A stretch of DNA of 64,000 nucleotides, taken from assembly GCA_030407315.1 (NCBI GenBank), contig JALQPE010000761.1, positions 1-64,000 on the forward strand, written 5' to 3'. Origin of the DNA: Asparagopsis taxiformis. Lineage: Eukaryota; Rhodophyta; Florideophyceae; Bonnemaisoniales; Bonnemaisoniaceae. A program made the translations under genes and the position numbers. Positions 22,844 through 34,881 of this stretch are shown here, in pieces; position 1 is the first letter of the stretch, and each line of letters opens with the position of its first letter. The notes beneath the pieces were generated by a model. It did not search any database. It worked only from the letters and a program-made list of their open reading frames with translations, and was not told the DNA's origin.

Positions 22844-24814
22844 CTAAGGTTGTCTCTCTCAGTAACAATGTCGCATGGTCTCAAGTATCGGCACCTCAGT
22901 AATATCGCGTAGAGGAATTGGAAAAAGGTAAACAGTGTTACGTTGCGTCGTCTCGAGATGATGAATGAGTGAAAATATAACAAGCTATGACGAAAATAGA
23001 CAGTGATCAACTCGAGATTATGCTGGTGATGGCGCTATCTATTCTGCACCGACTGGGTACCGGAGCGCGGTAACAGGGACACTAGTGCGCCTTATCATTG
23101 TGGTGCGATACTGTTGACAGTGAAAGCATAGTTGCTATCATATGTTGTCATCGAATTATGTGACGACGGACGGTTAGACCGATGATGATGATGATAACAT
23201 GGCACACGCCTCATCTAGTTGTTGCAAATAAGGACAGAGGGTTGGTCAAATGTTAGCAATGCTTGCTCGGCACAATATTGCGTGCAGCATATACTAGACG
23301 AAGCAAGATCCCGCGTGAAAGCGCATGACAGGATCATTAAACGACAACATGCAACATGATGGTGGAAACGAGCAAAGGCGGTATAGCGACTAGCGTCCAT
23401 GGTAGCCAACCAGACGCGACATACACGGGTGGCCGGCTCGGCGGAAAAAAAACAGACGCAATGTATCGACAAACTTGCGTCAAGCTTGTGAACATATAAA
23501 AAGTTGCTTATGCAATCATGTGAGTCGTTTGCGCGACAGCGAGTCGGTGCAACGTGCTGGCGACACGGCCAAATGTACGGCTGGAACAAGTAAGTAACGT
23601 GCAGCGTGGAAGAAGAATCGACGAAACGTGGGAACACAGCACACCCTCATGTCCCATGCATGGTTTCATTCAACGCATCGCATCGCTAGTCGAGGAGCGA
23701 GCGACGGAGGTCGTGCGCGCACAGCGCGTGTCGAGGTTCCACCGCGGCGCAGACGTAGCGTCATTTACACAGCTTTGATGACGTGAGACGAAGAGCTGTC
23801 ACAGTAAAGTAATACGATTGCGTGAGTGCGATGTCATCGCGTGATCATACCGGCGTAGATGGGCAACAGCATGATCCGTCTCGAGTCGAAGGATGGATAA
23901 ATGGTTGCGTTTTTTCATCAATCTATCCAAATATTTTGAATCTTTTTTTCGACAATTTGTGTAAGCACACTCGAGACGGCAGCAAAACATAAACGATCCC
24001 CGCATGTAACGTCCATGACGCTTCTTTCCCGTCGTAGATATCGAATCGCTTGCCGTGCATTAGCGAGGGGGAGGAGCTCGATTCGGTTTGCGTGTGAATT
24101 GCGCTCCGCAGTCCTCGCATGTCGAACAATTCATGTCTTCCAGATTCTTTCTCCAGCGCGCGCGTGTCTTCTTGACACTTTCGTCAGGGTGAGAAGGGGA
24201 TCGCCATCGCACTACGCAAGAGTATATTTCCACGTGGATGTTGACCAATTTATAGATTTCTCGTGACGTATCAAGTAATTCGACATGTTCAGATTTGGAT
24301 TGACGTCCCAACAGCCTGCATCCTATCTCCTACGTGCTGTTCCAGGGAGGAATTCGATGATTCCTCACAGCGTGCTTAATAAATACTCTGCTGAGCTGTG
24401 TCATCGCTAGGGTCGTTAAGGAGAGAGCTACTGTAAATTTTCGCTTTCACAGAACAGATCCGTGTTCATCTCCCGCCGCGAGCTCGGCCAACTTTTTGTT
24501 GTTCCATGTATTCATTGGACTAGAAACCCTCGACAACGTGTTGACCGACTGTGGACTTTTTTTCTACGAAACCAGCCCTTTCTCAGAGGAATGGCAATTT
24601 GCCCAAGTGTCGGTCGTACCCAGACAGATGGTTGTCATGATTAATAGGATCACATACATACATCTATAAATCGAAACACGAGGAAAAGCGTCACTTCACG
24701 TTTTAAATTTTACTTTCGTGCTCGTTACAAGCTTATCCACCTCGAAAAGATCCAACGACTTCCTTGGATCATGCTCAGAAATATAAATTTGCAAATTATT
24801 CAAAAAAATTGGCG
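22844..24814. other. No supported gene
   Basis: Intergenic between zinc-finger gene 2 and a tRNA gene. I see only short unrelated ORFs and no clear repeats. Confidence 0.4.
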
Positions 24815-24901
24815 AGCTCGTGCCGGGAATTGAACCCGGATCTCTTCGGTGACAGCGAAATATACAGTGGCTTTCTCCCTTAACCATTATACGACACGAA
24901 C
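24815..24901 (-). tRNA. tRNA-Asp (GTC) with D-loop insertion, copy 1
   Basis: Read on the minus strand: acceptor GTTCGTG pairs with CACGAGC (one T-G), discriminator T. Anticodon stem TTTCG/CGAAG with loop CTGTCAC (anticodon GTC). Four-base variable loop AGAT. T-arm CCGGG-TTCAATT-CCCGG. The D-stem pairs GTA with TAT, but the D-loop is about 25 nt instead of 8-10: after the conserved GGTTAA there are 15 extra bases (GGGAGAAAGCCACTG). All other parts are canonical, so this looks like a real gene with an ectopic D-loop intron, a type described in Cyanidioschyzon. The near-identical second copy supports function. Confidence 0.82.
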
Positions 24902-27763
24902 GTTCGCGCCTACACGGAGGCCGATGTTTGATATATTTAAACTATACTATTAAATTTCTTCCTTCTGAGCAATGGGACAACGGATAAACGAGGGGTTGAG
25001 GAGGTTCGGCATGGAAGGAATCGGATATGTAAGCGACCCTATCTTGCCAGTCCTTCGTTGTTCTGTGGCTGTTCGAAACCGACTTTCTATCCCTGAATCG
25101 TTCTTCCACGAAACCCGAACAGTCCAAATCAATGATTGCACCATCACATGAAATCATCTTGCCTAAAAAACCAGCAACGGCCTAGAGACTGGAGAGAAAT
25201 GGAAGCTTCGACCGCCGTAGTAATTCAAGTCGTAGCGAGCACCCGTGATTTCAGGTCTGTACGGTAAGTTTCAGTGCGGGCGGGCGCAACATGTGCTCCA
25301 GATACATAATATATCATAATCGACGCTATCGTCGCAACAGGAGGATTCCAGCCCGAAGTTTCCCGGCCGTCCGCGTCGATCCTTCGGAGAACACCTATTC
25401 GGTTTCGGATGGAACAGCCATATCGCTCGAGCGTTGCAATTTCTTGCAGGAAATAAAAAATATAGTTTCAGCTCGTCAACGTGACGTCCATGCCTCACTG
25501 CGCTCTTCCGCTGAGAAAAAGGGATTATGATAAATAAATGGCTCTACATTTCTCATTATCGATATATGAGCCTGTTACGGAAACAACTACCTCAACCGAG
25601 ACCATCATCATTCGATTATTCCATTCTCGCAGGCACTTATGGCGTTCTATTTCCTGCTCATGTTGCTGGAAGAGGAAAGAATATATCGCTTACATCTCCG
25701 ATCAAGTTCCAATTTGCGCTACTGATTTTCTCCATCTTCACAGATCACATTGTTCTACTTTTGCAACCTCCTTTCTCCAGATTCCAAGCTCACCAACTCG
25801 CCGAGAAAATGTAATTCTGTTTGCCACCATCACGTGATATCTACATATCGATACCAGCCAGTTCACCGCTGCAGCACACTTGCATCAACTCAATCTTCAG
25901 TTTGTCCCATTACACAATCAGTATAACTACATGCAGTCAGCTCGACCACTCGATACACACCATAACGTTCCCTTTCATTCTGCTCAACCATTCCCGCCAT
26001 ACCATGGATTCCACTGCCCGTACCACCATCGCACATCATCAGTAGACATGCAAAACTGTCAGTTCGATACCAAACATGCCCCATTTCTACAGCACGCCCG
26101 TCATGATTGTGTTTCTACGCCTGGTCCTCCTGTGTGCAGCCGTATTGACTGCGTTGAGTTCGTTACCATACTGGACGCTAGTTCCAACCATTGACGGCTG
26201 CATTAGGTGCAGCGCATTACTCTGCTACGCTTTATAAACCCTCTGTGGGTGGTCGCTGATTGTTGCTTGCAGATCTTCGGGTGCTAGTCAGAACCAATTT
26301 TCCTTCCCTCCTTACCGCTATTCGAAATCTGGAATCCAGTTGTCGCTGTTAACTGAGCGACCGATCAGGGTCGAGGATGCTTGATACTGACTTGGGGATG
26401 GATAAATTGCCAACCGTGTCGGTAATTTATCCAGGTTCCATTGTAAAGCAAAGCCAAAGGTTGAGCAGTATAATGTTGACGTAATGTCGAAGCAGATGCT
26501 GCGGTGAAAGGTATTGAAATTTACCCCTCAGGGTGCGACGAAAATAAGTTATTTCACCTTTATATTTTTCGAGATGTCCGCAGACAATATCATAATGCTT
26601 GACTGCGGCAACCAGCGTAGAAGATAACAGGGGAGACCAACATACATAAGTGCAAAATCCATGAGCACGAAAGAACCCGACTGAAACCCTCAATCAATGG
26701 TGGCTCATTGAGAATTAACAAGTGCTGTGTCTCTTGCAGGTTAAAGGCAAGTTGATTCAATGCTCACATGGCGCTCATTTTGAAAATACAGATATGGAAT
26801 CGTGCAACTTTGAGAAATATTCGTTGAAACTCCAGAATTCCTCAAGCGTGGAACGTTGGTGTCGTATTATGCACGACGGAATTATTTGAGATTCTATATT
26901 TTGGAGCTCCAATGACCCACGATCTGGGCTCTGTGACCGCTCGCAATGCAGACGTTTGGCCAACTTTGCCTCAGGGTACCACTGCACATGTTTTGGTACA
27001 AGTCTGTCGTAATCTGGAAGCCGGGAATTTCATGACCCTCATTTTTCAGTACGTCGTCGAAAAAGTGGATTCGAGTTCCGAAAGAATGATTCGATTCATA
27101 TCGTGGAGGATGTACGCTGGAGGTGGAATCAGTGATGTAGTATGGAACAGTGGATTTTGTGGAACACCAGGTGGGCACTATGAAATAGGATCGCGTTTGA
27201 ACATGAGGCGTTACAGGGATGACTTCTCTCTAAAGCCTCTTTGCCATTCTGGCTCATCGAACACGGGCAACTAGAGTATAACGGAGACTCATTACAAACA
27301 GTAGCATGACTGGATCATAGCAACCATTGTGGTTGCTCTCACAGAGTCAGGAACGAGCAAGGGGAGGCCTGGACCTTTGGAGTACAATATGGCATGCCCG
27401 TGGGGGTGAGCATCAGTGTTCTTGAATAGAAGCGTAGTAACTGAACGGAAACGATCATGCAATTTCAGTCTTTTCGCAGGTATTGATGATCCGATTAAGA
27501 CCCTGTGCAGTCCAGTGGAGCAAAAGAACAGATGATGATCATCTCCAACCAGAACAAACCATGAGACACAGTGACCTATTTTCAAAAAGATAGAAAGGTG
27601 CGGGACTAGGAACTCTTGAAGAAAGGTTCAGTGAACTAGGGTAGAGGGTGAACAGCATACGAAGACTGGAAGCGAGACTGACGATTGTACGCGCATATAT
27701 GTGCGACATTCCACAAATATTATTTATTTACAGCATGGGAAACAACCGTGTTCAGCGAAGTAC
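24902..27763. other. No supported gene between the two tRNA genes
   Basis: 2.9 kb flanked by the inverted tRNA-Asp pair. Several ORFs of 60-120 codons (for example around 25527-26194) have no recognisable domain, and I cannot choose a frame. CT-rich tracts occur around 25700-25900. Confidence 0.35.
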
Positions 27764-27848
27764 GTTCGTGTCGTATAATGGTTAATAGCAAACCACTGTA
27801 TATTTCGCTGTCACCGAAGAGATCCGGGTTCAATTCCCGGCACGAGCT
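27764..27848 (+). tRNA. tRNA-Asp (GTC) with D-loop insertion, copy 2
   Basis: Same architecture as the copy at 24815-24901 and in opposite orientation: acceptor 27764-27770 with 27841-27847, anticodon GTC at 27810-27812, T-arm CCGGG-TTCAATT-CCCGG. The D-loop insertion is 13 nt (TAGCAAACCACTG). It differs from the other copy by two bases in length and several substitutions, while the mature tRNA part is identical. That contrast (conserved tRNA body, diverging insert) is what a removed intron would show. Confidence 0.82.
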
Positions 27849-29055
27849 CGCTCATTTTTTAATTCTGTGCAAAATTAGTCTATCGATATGGGAGTATCGG
27901 ATTTACTATCCTACTCTGCTCCGTAGAACGTACAATGTAGATATCTACTCCCATCCAATAATCCAGCAGGAATAATGGTGTGGCAGCTGATGCAAGTGAC
28001 AGACCATAGCGGTCAAGTTTACCAGGGAAAACAAATTGGCGTTGCGGAGGAAAGCACATAGATAGAGCCCAGTCCCTGCAGAGTGAATTCGAAAGCATGT
28101 AATCTATATTGGAAGCGGAGTTGGGCAAAACCCCACTCCTCAGCAACTAAATTTAGTTGCAATATACACGTTTGTACACCTGTATGGTTGCAGCTGGCTG
28201 AAATGCAGGTAAGAAATTGCGTGCCGAGGCTGTACATATGACGCAGGTATGGAAAACATACGCAGATTACAATGCGACAACAGCGTTCGTTTGTACATTA
28301 TGTTACCATAACGCATTGTAATCAAAAGAATGGTGCGGTTGGCCGTGAGAACTCCGTATATTGGGTGGTCCATGATCACAGTGAGCAAAGATTTTCTACG
28401 CAGAGTATGATACACTTTATACAGATTGTGCTGCCTTGATTCGCCAGACAACACTAGTTTGTTGTTTTAGTTTCAAGCAAGATGTGCTAGAACATTTTCA
28501 GGTGCGGTGTAGTAAAATGGTTGTATGTTGTTTATGATTTTTCTGTTCGTAGCCCGAGGCAAGGACGGTCGAGAATTACCTCGGAAACTCGGTGCAACTT
28601 TCCTCTTGTCGTGTACAATTTCTACGCCATAGCAGTTGGGCAGTCGGTAAGCTGAGCGCAAAGTCTAGGTCATCTACCGTTTCGGCGGCGTTCGTTGTAA
28701 GGGAAATGAAATGGGAGAGCCAAAGTGCTTGCCCAGCGTCGTCAACTCGGAGCAGTGTACGACAATTCGTCCATCGGGCCATGTTGGCAAAATGTTCATA
28801 TTGGCAGATTAGACCAATCAACGTTCCGAAAAAGGAAATTGATCCCCACATGTCACTGAAATAACAATTAATTTACCTATAAGCAACCAATCGTATTCCT
28901 CCAAATCTCAAGTCAGATACGGTCCCCAGATGGTGGAAACGCTGCACTTGAGCGCCAACCAAAGCCCATTTGCACACAGGGGGCGGCCACATCGCTGTAT
29001 ATTCGCCCCAAATCAACGCAGGACAGTAAGGCAGTACCAATCATTCTGACAACCA
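27849..29055. other. No supported gene
   Basis: Intergenic; no coding, RNA or repeat feature that I can support. Confidence 0.35.
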
Positions 29056-29061
29056 TATAAA
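29056..29061 (+). promoter_or_regulatory. TATA box of the secreted/membrane protein gene
   Basis: TATAAA 65 bp upstream of the ATG at 29126. The spacing suits a core promoter with a short 5' leader. Confidence 0.45.
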
Positions 29062-29125
29062 CACCCATCCACCAACCCACGATGCACCATGCGCCAGTCG
29101 TCGAGCCCATCCTATTCCAACCAAA

Positions 29126-30601
29126 ATGACCTCAATCCGTTTCCTTCTTCTGCTTTTCCTAGCAGTTCTAGCGCGTGCACAACCGCCAGGGAGCTCATGT
29201 AACGCTTCCTTCACACCCAGCGCAAGTGTACTAAGAACGACGTTCGGCTTCAGCACAGACGGGCCGATGCGAGAAACAATGAAGAACGACATGGACTTTG
29301 TACAGGGCATGGAAACCATCGTCAACTATCTGGAAAAACTGGAGCGCGAAATTCTCGATCGTGATGCAACAAATAAGGATGATAGCGATGATGAGCTGTT
29401 GAATATATGCAATTTCCGCGCACTTGACTGGCGCGGTTCCGTGAACAACTGGTTCGGGTTTCGCGGATTTTTCCAACCAGACATGTCTTGTATTACAGAC
29501 TTTGAAGGGACCCGGACCAGACGTAACCAACCTGAACTTATTTCTCGCAGTGATCTGCATGATGCTATTTTGCTCCCCGCTCTTCGACTCGAAGAAAATG
29601 CCAGGACTATCGTGGATCGTACTGTAATGAATTGGACTCAGCCATCTGTGTTTCGCAGTTCCCCTGTGGAATCGGGCAGTGCAAGGTGCACCGTCGAGTC
29701 CGAGGGCGCAGTCAAAGTGGACAACTTGTGGTATGTTGTAGTGAATCTTCAAAGCACACCAAGAGATCAATTTAGTCCAAGTTTCGGCCGACAAGTACTT
29801 GTAGAATTACTGAGAGCAGAGGGTGGAACTCTTCTCAGACCCTTGGAGGTATGCGTACCAGCCCGACCAGAGGGCGACGAAGAACGCCAGTATCAGGACA
29901 ACTATACCACTGTACTCGGGAGTTTCCGCGGAAGAGGCAACGCTGGTACATTCTTCAGCTCTGGAACCATCCTTGACAATTTGGCCTTTCAAGCCGCTGT
30001 ATCTGAAGCAGATGTTTTCCTTCAGCAAGCCGACGACGCCACGACGCCATCCAATATCGCAATTCTCATGCTCCCGCTCGCGTTAAACATGGTCCCAATT
30101 GCACTAGTTGCAGACGTAAGCACTGCCATGCTGCTGGCGTACGCACTGCTCTCTGACGTCCTAACGGTCATTCCGCTCGGCATCAAAGGCGTGGAGCTGA
30201 TCATCATCGGTAATCAAGTCATAACAGAATCAGTGACGAGAATGAGCAGTTCGATCAGTAATCCACCTTCCAATACATCTGCTGCAGAATTGTGGGTTGC
30301 AAAGTGTCAAGCAAGGAGCGATATTAAGCCGACAGGTATTGTCTTCCTCGTTCTCGCAATCGTCTTCCTCGTCGGTGGAGTGGCTGCTGAATTTCTCGCG
30401 AGAGACTTTGCTGCTCGTCGACGCGCGCGCAGACGTGAGGCGCTGTTGCAGAGGGAGAGGGTTATTCCTGGCGCGGAGAATGCGTATTTGAGAAGTACGA
30501 GCTTGATTGAACGAGTATTTAGCGGAAGCAGTAGTAGAGCGGAAGGATCGGAGGCATTACTTCCTGTCGACGATGGCATGGATGGCGACAAGCTTTCGTA
30601 A
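29126..30601 (+). CDS. Signal-peptide membrane protein, unknown family
   Basis: 491 aa, single exon, ATG at 29126. N-terminal signal peptide (residues 1-19, FLLLLFLAVLARA then QPPGSSC). The lumenal or extracellular part (about 20-310) has scattered Cys and several N-x-S/T sites. Hydrophobic segments follow at about 311-333, 335-358 (STAMLLAYALLSDVLTVIPLG) and 404-426 (GIVFLVLAIVFLVGGVAAEFL). After the last one comes a basic tail (ARRRARRR), which places the C-terminus in the cytosol. No enzyme motif is visible and I do not recognise the family. The codon use and lack of introns match the sulfotransferase and four-TM genes, so it is probably a host gene. Confidence 0.75.
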   Translation: MTSIRFLLLLFLAVLARAQPPGSSCNASFTPSASVLRTTFGFSTDGPMRETMKNDMDFVQGMETIVNYLEKLEREILDRDATNKDDSDDELLNICNFRALDWRGSVNNWFGFRGFFQPDMSCITDFEGTRTRRNQPELISRSDLHDAILLPALRLEENARTIVDRTVMNWTQPSVFRSSPVESGSARCTVESEGAVKVDNLWYVVVNLQSTPRDQFSPSFGRQVLVELLRAEGGTLLRPLEVCVPARPEGDEERQYQDNYTTVLGSFRGRGNAGTFFSSGTILDNLAFQAAVSEADVFLQQADDATTPSNIAILMLPLALNMVPIALVADVSTAMLLAYALLSDVLTVIPLGIKGVELIIIGNQVITESVTRMSSSISNPPSNTSAAELWVAKCQARSDIKPTGIVFLVLAIVFLVGGVAAEFLARDFAARRRARRREALLQRERVIPGAENAYLRSTSLIERVFSGSSSRAEGSEALLPVDDGMDGDKLS

Positions 30602-31056
30602 TTTCCATAGTGTTTTTTCGTTGTTTGAATTTTGTACAGTAAACAAAACCGGGGGATGCTTACATCAGCACTTTCAACCACGTCTGTGCCACTACGCACA
30701 CTGAACCCGCTAAACATAATACAGACAGTAAGATAAGTAGGGACAGACTGTCACACACACGCCCCCGTCCACGGAGAGCAGCACAAGACTATAATAACTG
30801 AGTTCAGTGATTAGGTGAGAAAGTATAAACGAGCCACGGGAATCACAGGTTATGGACCCAGTCACGACTACCAGCACAGCGTAGAGCCTGGGCTCCGCAT
30901 CGATCACGCTAATCCACAATACCGACATCATTCGAAACAGCCCGAGACAAGAGGCTCCGCTACCGAGACACAGCAGCTATCTGGTCAGAATTGTGGCGCT
31001 GCGCCCAACTTTCAGAAGCAGAAGAAAGTGAAACTCAACACAGCAACAACCGCAAA

Positions 31057-31556
31057 ATGGCACAATCATCAGACACAAACCCACTATTGCCTTAAACCCA
31101 ACACCGTGCCAACGAAGTCACACCTATTGGTCACATCAACTCAACCCTCCCCACATTGAATGAGACGAAGTACACCAAACGGAGAAAAGCCCTGACAGAT
31201 GTTTTATAATACGCGACATAGAGGATACCCTGGATCAATCCCATAGCCTCCGCCCTACCGCATCGGCTGAAGAAGCTAAATCATTCCGCAAAACAGCTGC
31301 TATTGCCCGTCAGATCACAGCAGTCAGCATACCGGACCACATCAGTGACAAAATAAATTTCGATATGTACTCTTCACCACCGAATGAAATCGTCGAGGCA
31401 ATACACGCCCTATACAACAACAGGTCGGAACACAAGCAGAGGTCACTAGGGTGCGAAGCCCACAGACTGAAACTCTCTGCAGGCGTCGCAATCAAGGAAT
31501 ACGTCCACCAACACTTTAAGCTGCAACAGCGCATGGTAGAGGCACATTACCTGTAG
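31057..31556 (+). pseudogene. Ty1/copia-type gag relic
   Basis: Pieces of a gag-like protein in shifting frames. There is an ATG-led start that soon hits a stop (31093), then LNETKYTKRRKALTDVL, the typical first segment of copia gag, ending in a stop, and from about 31207 a longer open stretch with an AKSFRKTAAIARQI...ALYNNRSEH...LKLSAGVAIKEYVHQHFKLQ pattern. This fits the UBN2/copia gag fold (the helix with L-x-x-L-K-hydrophobic and V-x-E-Y). The stretch ends in TAG at 31554-31556. No protease, integrase or reverse transcriptase follows, so only a fragment remains. It lies directly next to the hairpin repeat at 31790-33100. Confidence 0.5.
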
Positions 31557-31789
31557 TAGCTAGATGCCTACAGGGTCCCCAGCCCCGGTAGCGAGGTAAG
31601 CGGTAGAGCAAACGAATCCAAAAGATTCACGCTGCTTTCGCGTTGGCGATAAGCCAATAATCCACGTTAAGTGGGAGGGTGCTCACGCGCTGGGCGTATC
31701 GATGGAGCAAGGGACGTAAAGTATAGAGCCACGAACCTGGTGAGAGCGTTGTCTCAAGAGGAGGTGTAGTGCAATGCCACTTGGCGAAG

Positions 31790-33105
31790 CGCTTACAACT
31801 AGGTGTTTCGCCTCCAATTTTGGGCACTTTACCCAATTCTTTTATTTCTCAACTATATTGGGCTATCTATTCTAACAGCAGTGCAATCACTGAACAAGTG
31901 GCACGTGACACCAATGATACACTGAATTTTACACTACACATAATAGTTTACACTGAATTTATAGTGTGACAGCGCCGCCGGCGCACCCGTCACTTAGGGT
32001 TTTTCGACAACCTTACTGTATCAGTATTTAGCCTACCTATTGGACACCAACCATAAGGACATTTAGGGCTACAAGCCACATGCAATTTATTATTTAACTA
32101 GAGGCGAACAGCCATATCCTTTGATTGTAAACGCCAGCCGGAAGCTCAGTGTCCAATCTACCCCCAGGGTGCGTTTCGACTACTGATTCAGTGTGCTTCT
32201 CCCTTGGCAATGGTGCTTGGCACTCTTCCGGTGTCCCTTTTCGCTGATTCAGCTTCTCAATGTCGGGACGCTGTATCAGCATTGCCCCTACCACGCGTCA
32301 CCGGTGATGCGCGTGCCCTTCGATCAGGTATCTTCGGGTGCCTGGTGCCCGGCTCTTGAGCCACTGCTCCTCTCCCGCTGTACCAGCGTATCGCTGTATG
32401 CATCGCTGTACCAGCGCCCGCCCTATTCTATAGAGCTCCCCGTTCTTCTTCCCTTTTTGCTTCTTATAAAAAGCACTCATCCCTGTTGTGCCTGGTGTCC
32501 TCCCTTCCTCCCTATTAGGGTTGGTGAACCACCATCATTTCGTTGAACCACCATGACTCACCATGTGACCACAGGATTCTAGACGGATCGTCTGTTTGGC
32601 CTTACAACCCCCACTAAGGCAGGCGATTCGCCTTTGCTCTACCACACTCGACCCGAGCCTGACTACCGAGACAGGAGGGCTCGAACACCTCGCGGTGGCT
32701 CGCCGATTCGGCTTACAGCCAAGGCTGCCCGTTGTCGAATCGACCAAGCCATTGCACTACAGGAGGGAATCTCGAACTGAGATAAACGGCAAGCCCACGA
32801 GGTGCTGTGTCAATGGGGTCGTATGTCCCAATAACTTTACGTTACCTTTTCAGGCTAGGCGCCCTCCGCTAGTCGAAGGAGCTTAAGTACTAGTAGTTAG
32901 TCTAAATAAAGCTAAACTATTGGCTATTCATTAGGGTGTGCATGCGAGCAGCATGAATCCATATGGTTGTCCAATAGTATTGGTTGTATCCGGATTGGCA
33001 GGCGCACGATCATCGCATAGAATACAGGTAGTGTAATACATGTTACTAGTTTACATTGTAAAGGCGCTCGGCCAAAATAAATTACCCCGTGGGGGTCAGT
33101 CGTAG
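31790..33105 (-). repeat. Non-coding dispersed repeat with hairpin motifs, copy 2
   Basis: Inverted, diverged counterpart of 8700-10040. The order of shared blocks is reversed: 'cacttagggttttt' at about 31990, GCTG-NNN-CAGC type hairpins at about 32017, 32180, 32241, 32270, 32377 and 32407, 'ttggccttacaac' at 32597, and 'acaggagggctcgaacacct' at 32672. Both copies have an 'aataaattac' at the same edge (here about 33080). Sequence identity looks moderate, so the copies are old. Function is unknown. Confidence 0.6.
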
Positions 33106-34214
33106 TGGACCAGAGGTCCGGTAAGCACTCAGCTCACCTGTAAGGTAGCTTACAGTGAGGGAGGTTCCTACACGTGTTCCTCGTGGGTAGTTCGACGGCT
33201 TACCTGACTGGCGAGTCCCGGACTGGGACTTGGCCAGTCATGTGGCAGCACGTGCCTATTCGGGGCAAGCCCAAAATACCTACTACAGGGCCTCCCTCTA
33301 GGATTTTTGTCGTCCCGACAAAATATTATAAATAGAAGTGACATTTGTAACTTGAGGTTCAACTTCCTCAATTCTAGTATTTAGGAATATTACATGTGAA
33401 CAAAAGATTCCAAAAATTCTGAGGATGGTCCGCTTGGCCCGGACTATAGACCGACTGGTTCCGTAGTTGGCCCCAGTGGTCCTGGAAGACCTTGGGCAAC
33501 CCTAAATGGAAAATAGGAACTAATTCCGGCAATTAGTAATTGCAAAGGTGTCGTAGTGTCTCTACCGTCAAGTTGATTGACGGGTGGCGCGTGGCCAGTT
33601 GATACAAGGAGGCACGTGGCTGGTATGCAAAACCCCCAGTTGATGGGAGATCGAGATATGGCAGGTGGCAGCACGTGCCTTGCATTGCTGTTCAAAATTT
33701 TTGAATTTCTGGCACCCAGCCAATGGGAGCCTTTGATATGGCATTGGCGCGTTGGCCGGCGTTTGATCATATCCAGAAATAAAATTTCAGAAATACAAAT
33801 TTGGCACATCGCCGCCGGCGGAAAAATTCCAAAATTTGGGCGGTGCGCGCCGTTGAAGAGGTGTTGGCCTGATCGGTGGCGTTGCACCGAATTGGGCCAA
33901 GGCCGGCACACCTTCGCTGGACTGGCTCCGCTTTTTCTGCGGCCTACTACATGGTTCATGCAACCAGCCATTCGGCGTCGCCCACCTCAGTGGCAGAGTC
34001 TGCCTGTTCGGCGTTTGTTGCGTGCGTGCGTGTGCTCACGTTTGCCTTCCCGGCTTATTTTATTTACGTGGCACGTTGAAAGCGGTGACGCACTGCGTCA
34101 CCGCTTTCACCCTGCTTGGGTCATTACACAACTGTGTCTGCCTCCTTCGGCTTTCGCGATCGCGTGTGTGTTTACTCAATTCGTCCGCCACATTCGGCTG
34201 CTGCGATAGCTTGC
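33106..34214. other. No gene seen; possible repeat debris
   Basis: Contains 'ggcagcacgtgcc' twice (33243-33257 and 33666-33680) and short inverted stretches such as 'agcggtgacgca...tgcgtcaccgct' (34080-34106), but no credible gene. Confidence 0.4.
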
Positions 34215-34881
34215 TTTAGTATACGTGGCCAATTCGAAAATGGCGAATATTTTACGATTTCCGCGGAATTCGAATTTGGGCGGACCTGAGCGATAACAGC
34301 AATGTACGAGCATTGCTGGTGCGTGCGCGCGCGCAACCGGCACGCGTGTGCAGCGAACGAACTGGCACACGGCCAACGGACCAACGGGTCCACACGCGCG
34401 ACCCACAAGGTCCTTTCCCATTCGGGGACGTTACGAGCAGTGTTTACACTGTAATGCGATGTCATCGTGGCAAAATATGTATTGGCAGCGTGCCGGGAGG
34501 GAAAGGGGACAAGCATCGAACGAGCAACGAGCTCTAGTCTACGACTGACTTCTATGTTTACTTGTACGTTTTTGCCTAACGAGGCTTCGTCTCCGTCGAG
34601 CTGCGCACTCCCTACCCATCGCCACACGTGAGGATGATCGCGTGTAGTGCCTACGGGCTTGGTCGAGAGCGCCTCCGGTGACGTGCCACCTCGTTCAGCG
34701 GGTGTAATCCTCGCGTGGATTGTTGCGTCGTGACGCTCGTGTCTACTCGCTAACTACTCTACCTTCTACCTTTCTACCCATACAGTCAGACACCAGCGGA
34801 TGGCACTGTTCGTTGTTTCGTTCGTAGGACAGCGTGTCCACAGGCTCGTACCAGCTCCTTCTGACGAACCGTCGTTCCACA
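34215..34881 (+). repeat. Diverged lone LTR of the Gypsy family
   Basis: 667 bp aligned along its length with the 660-bp LTRs of the element at 36389-47462, same strand, with many substitutions and small indels (for example TTTAGTATACGTGGCC for TGTAGTATACGTGGC). It ends in TTCCACA. To its right the inverted old Gypsy copy starts abruptly (34882). To its left there is unrelated sequence, and no target duplication is visible, so recombination or deletion has probably removed one side. Confidence 0.75.

Noticed and set aside
25527..26194. Overlapping ORFs between the tRNA genes as a gene
   Set aside because: Three frames are equally open, with no domain, start context or splice pattern to choose among them.
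30815..31159. 114-codon ORF before the copia gag relic
   Set aside because: Composition is unremarkable and the gag similarity lies in other frames.
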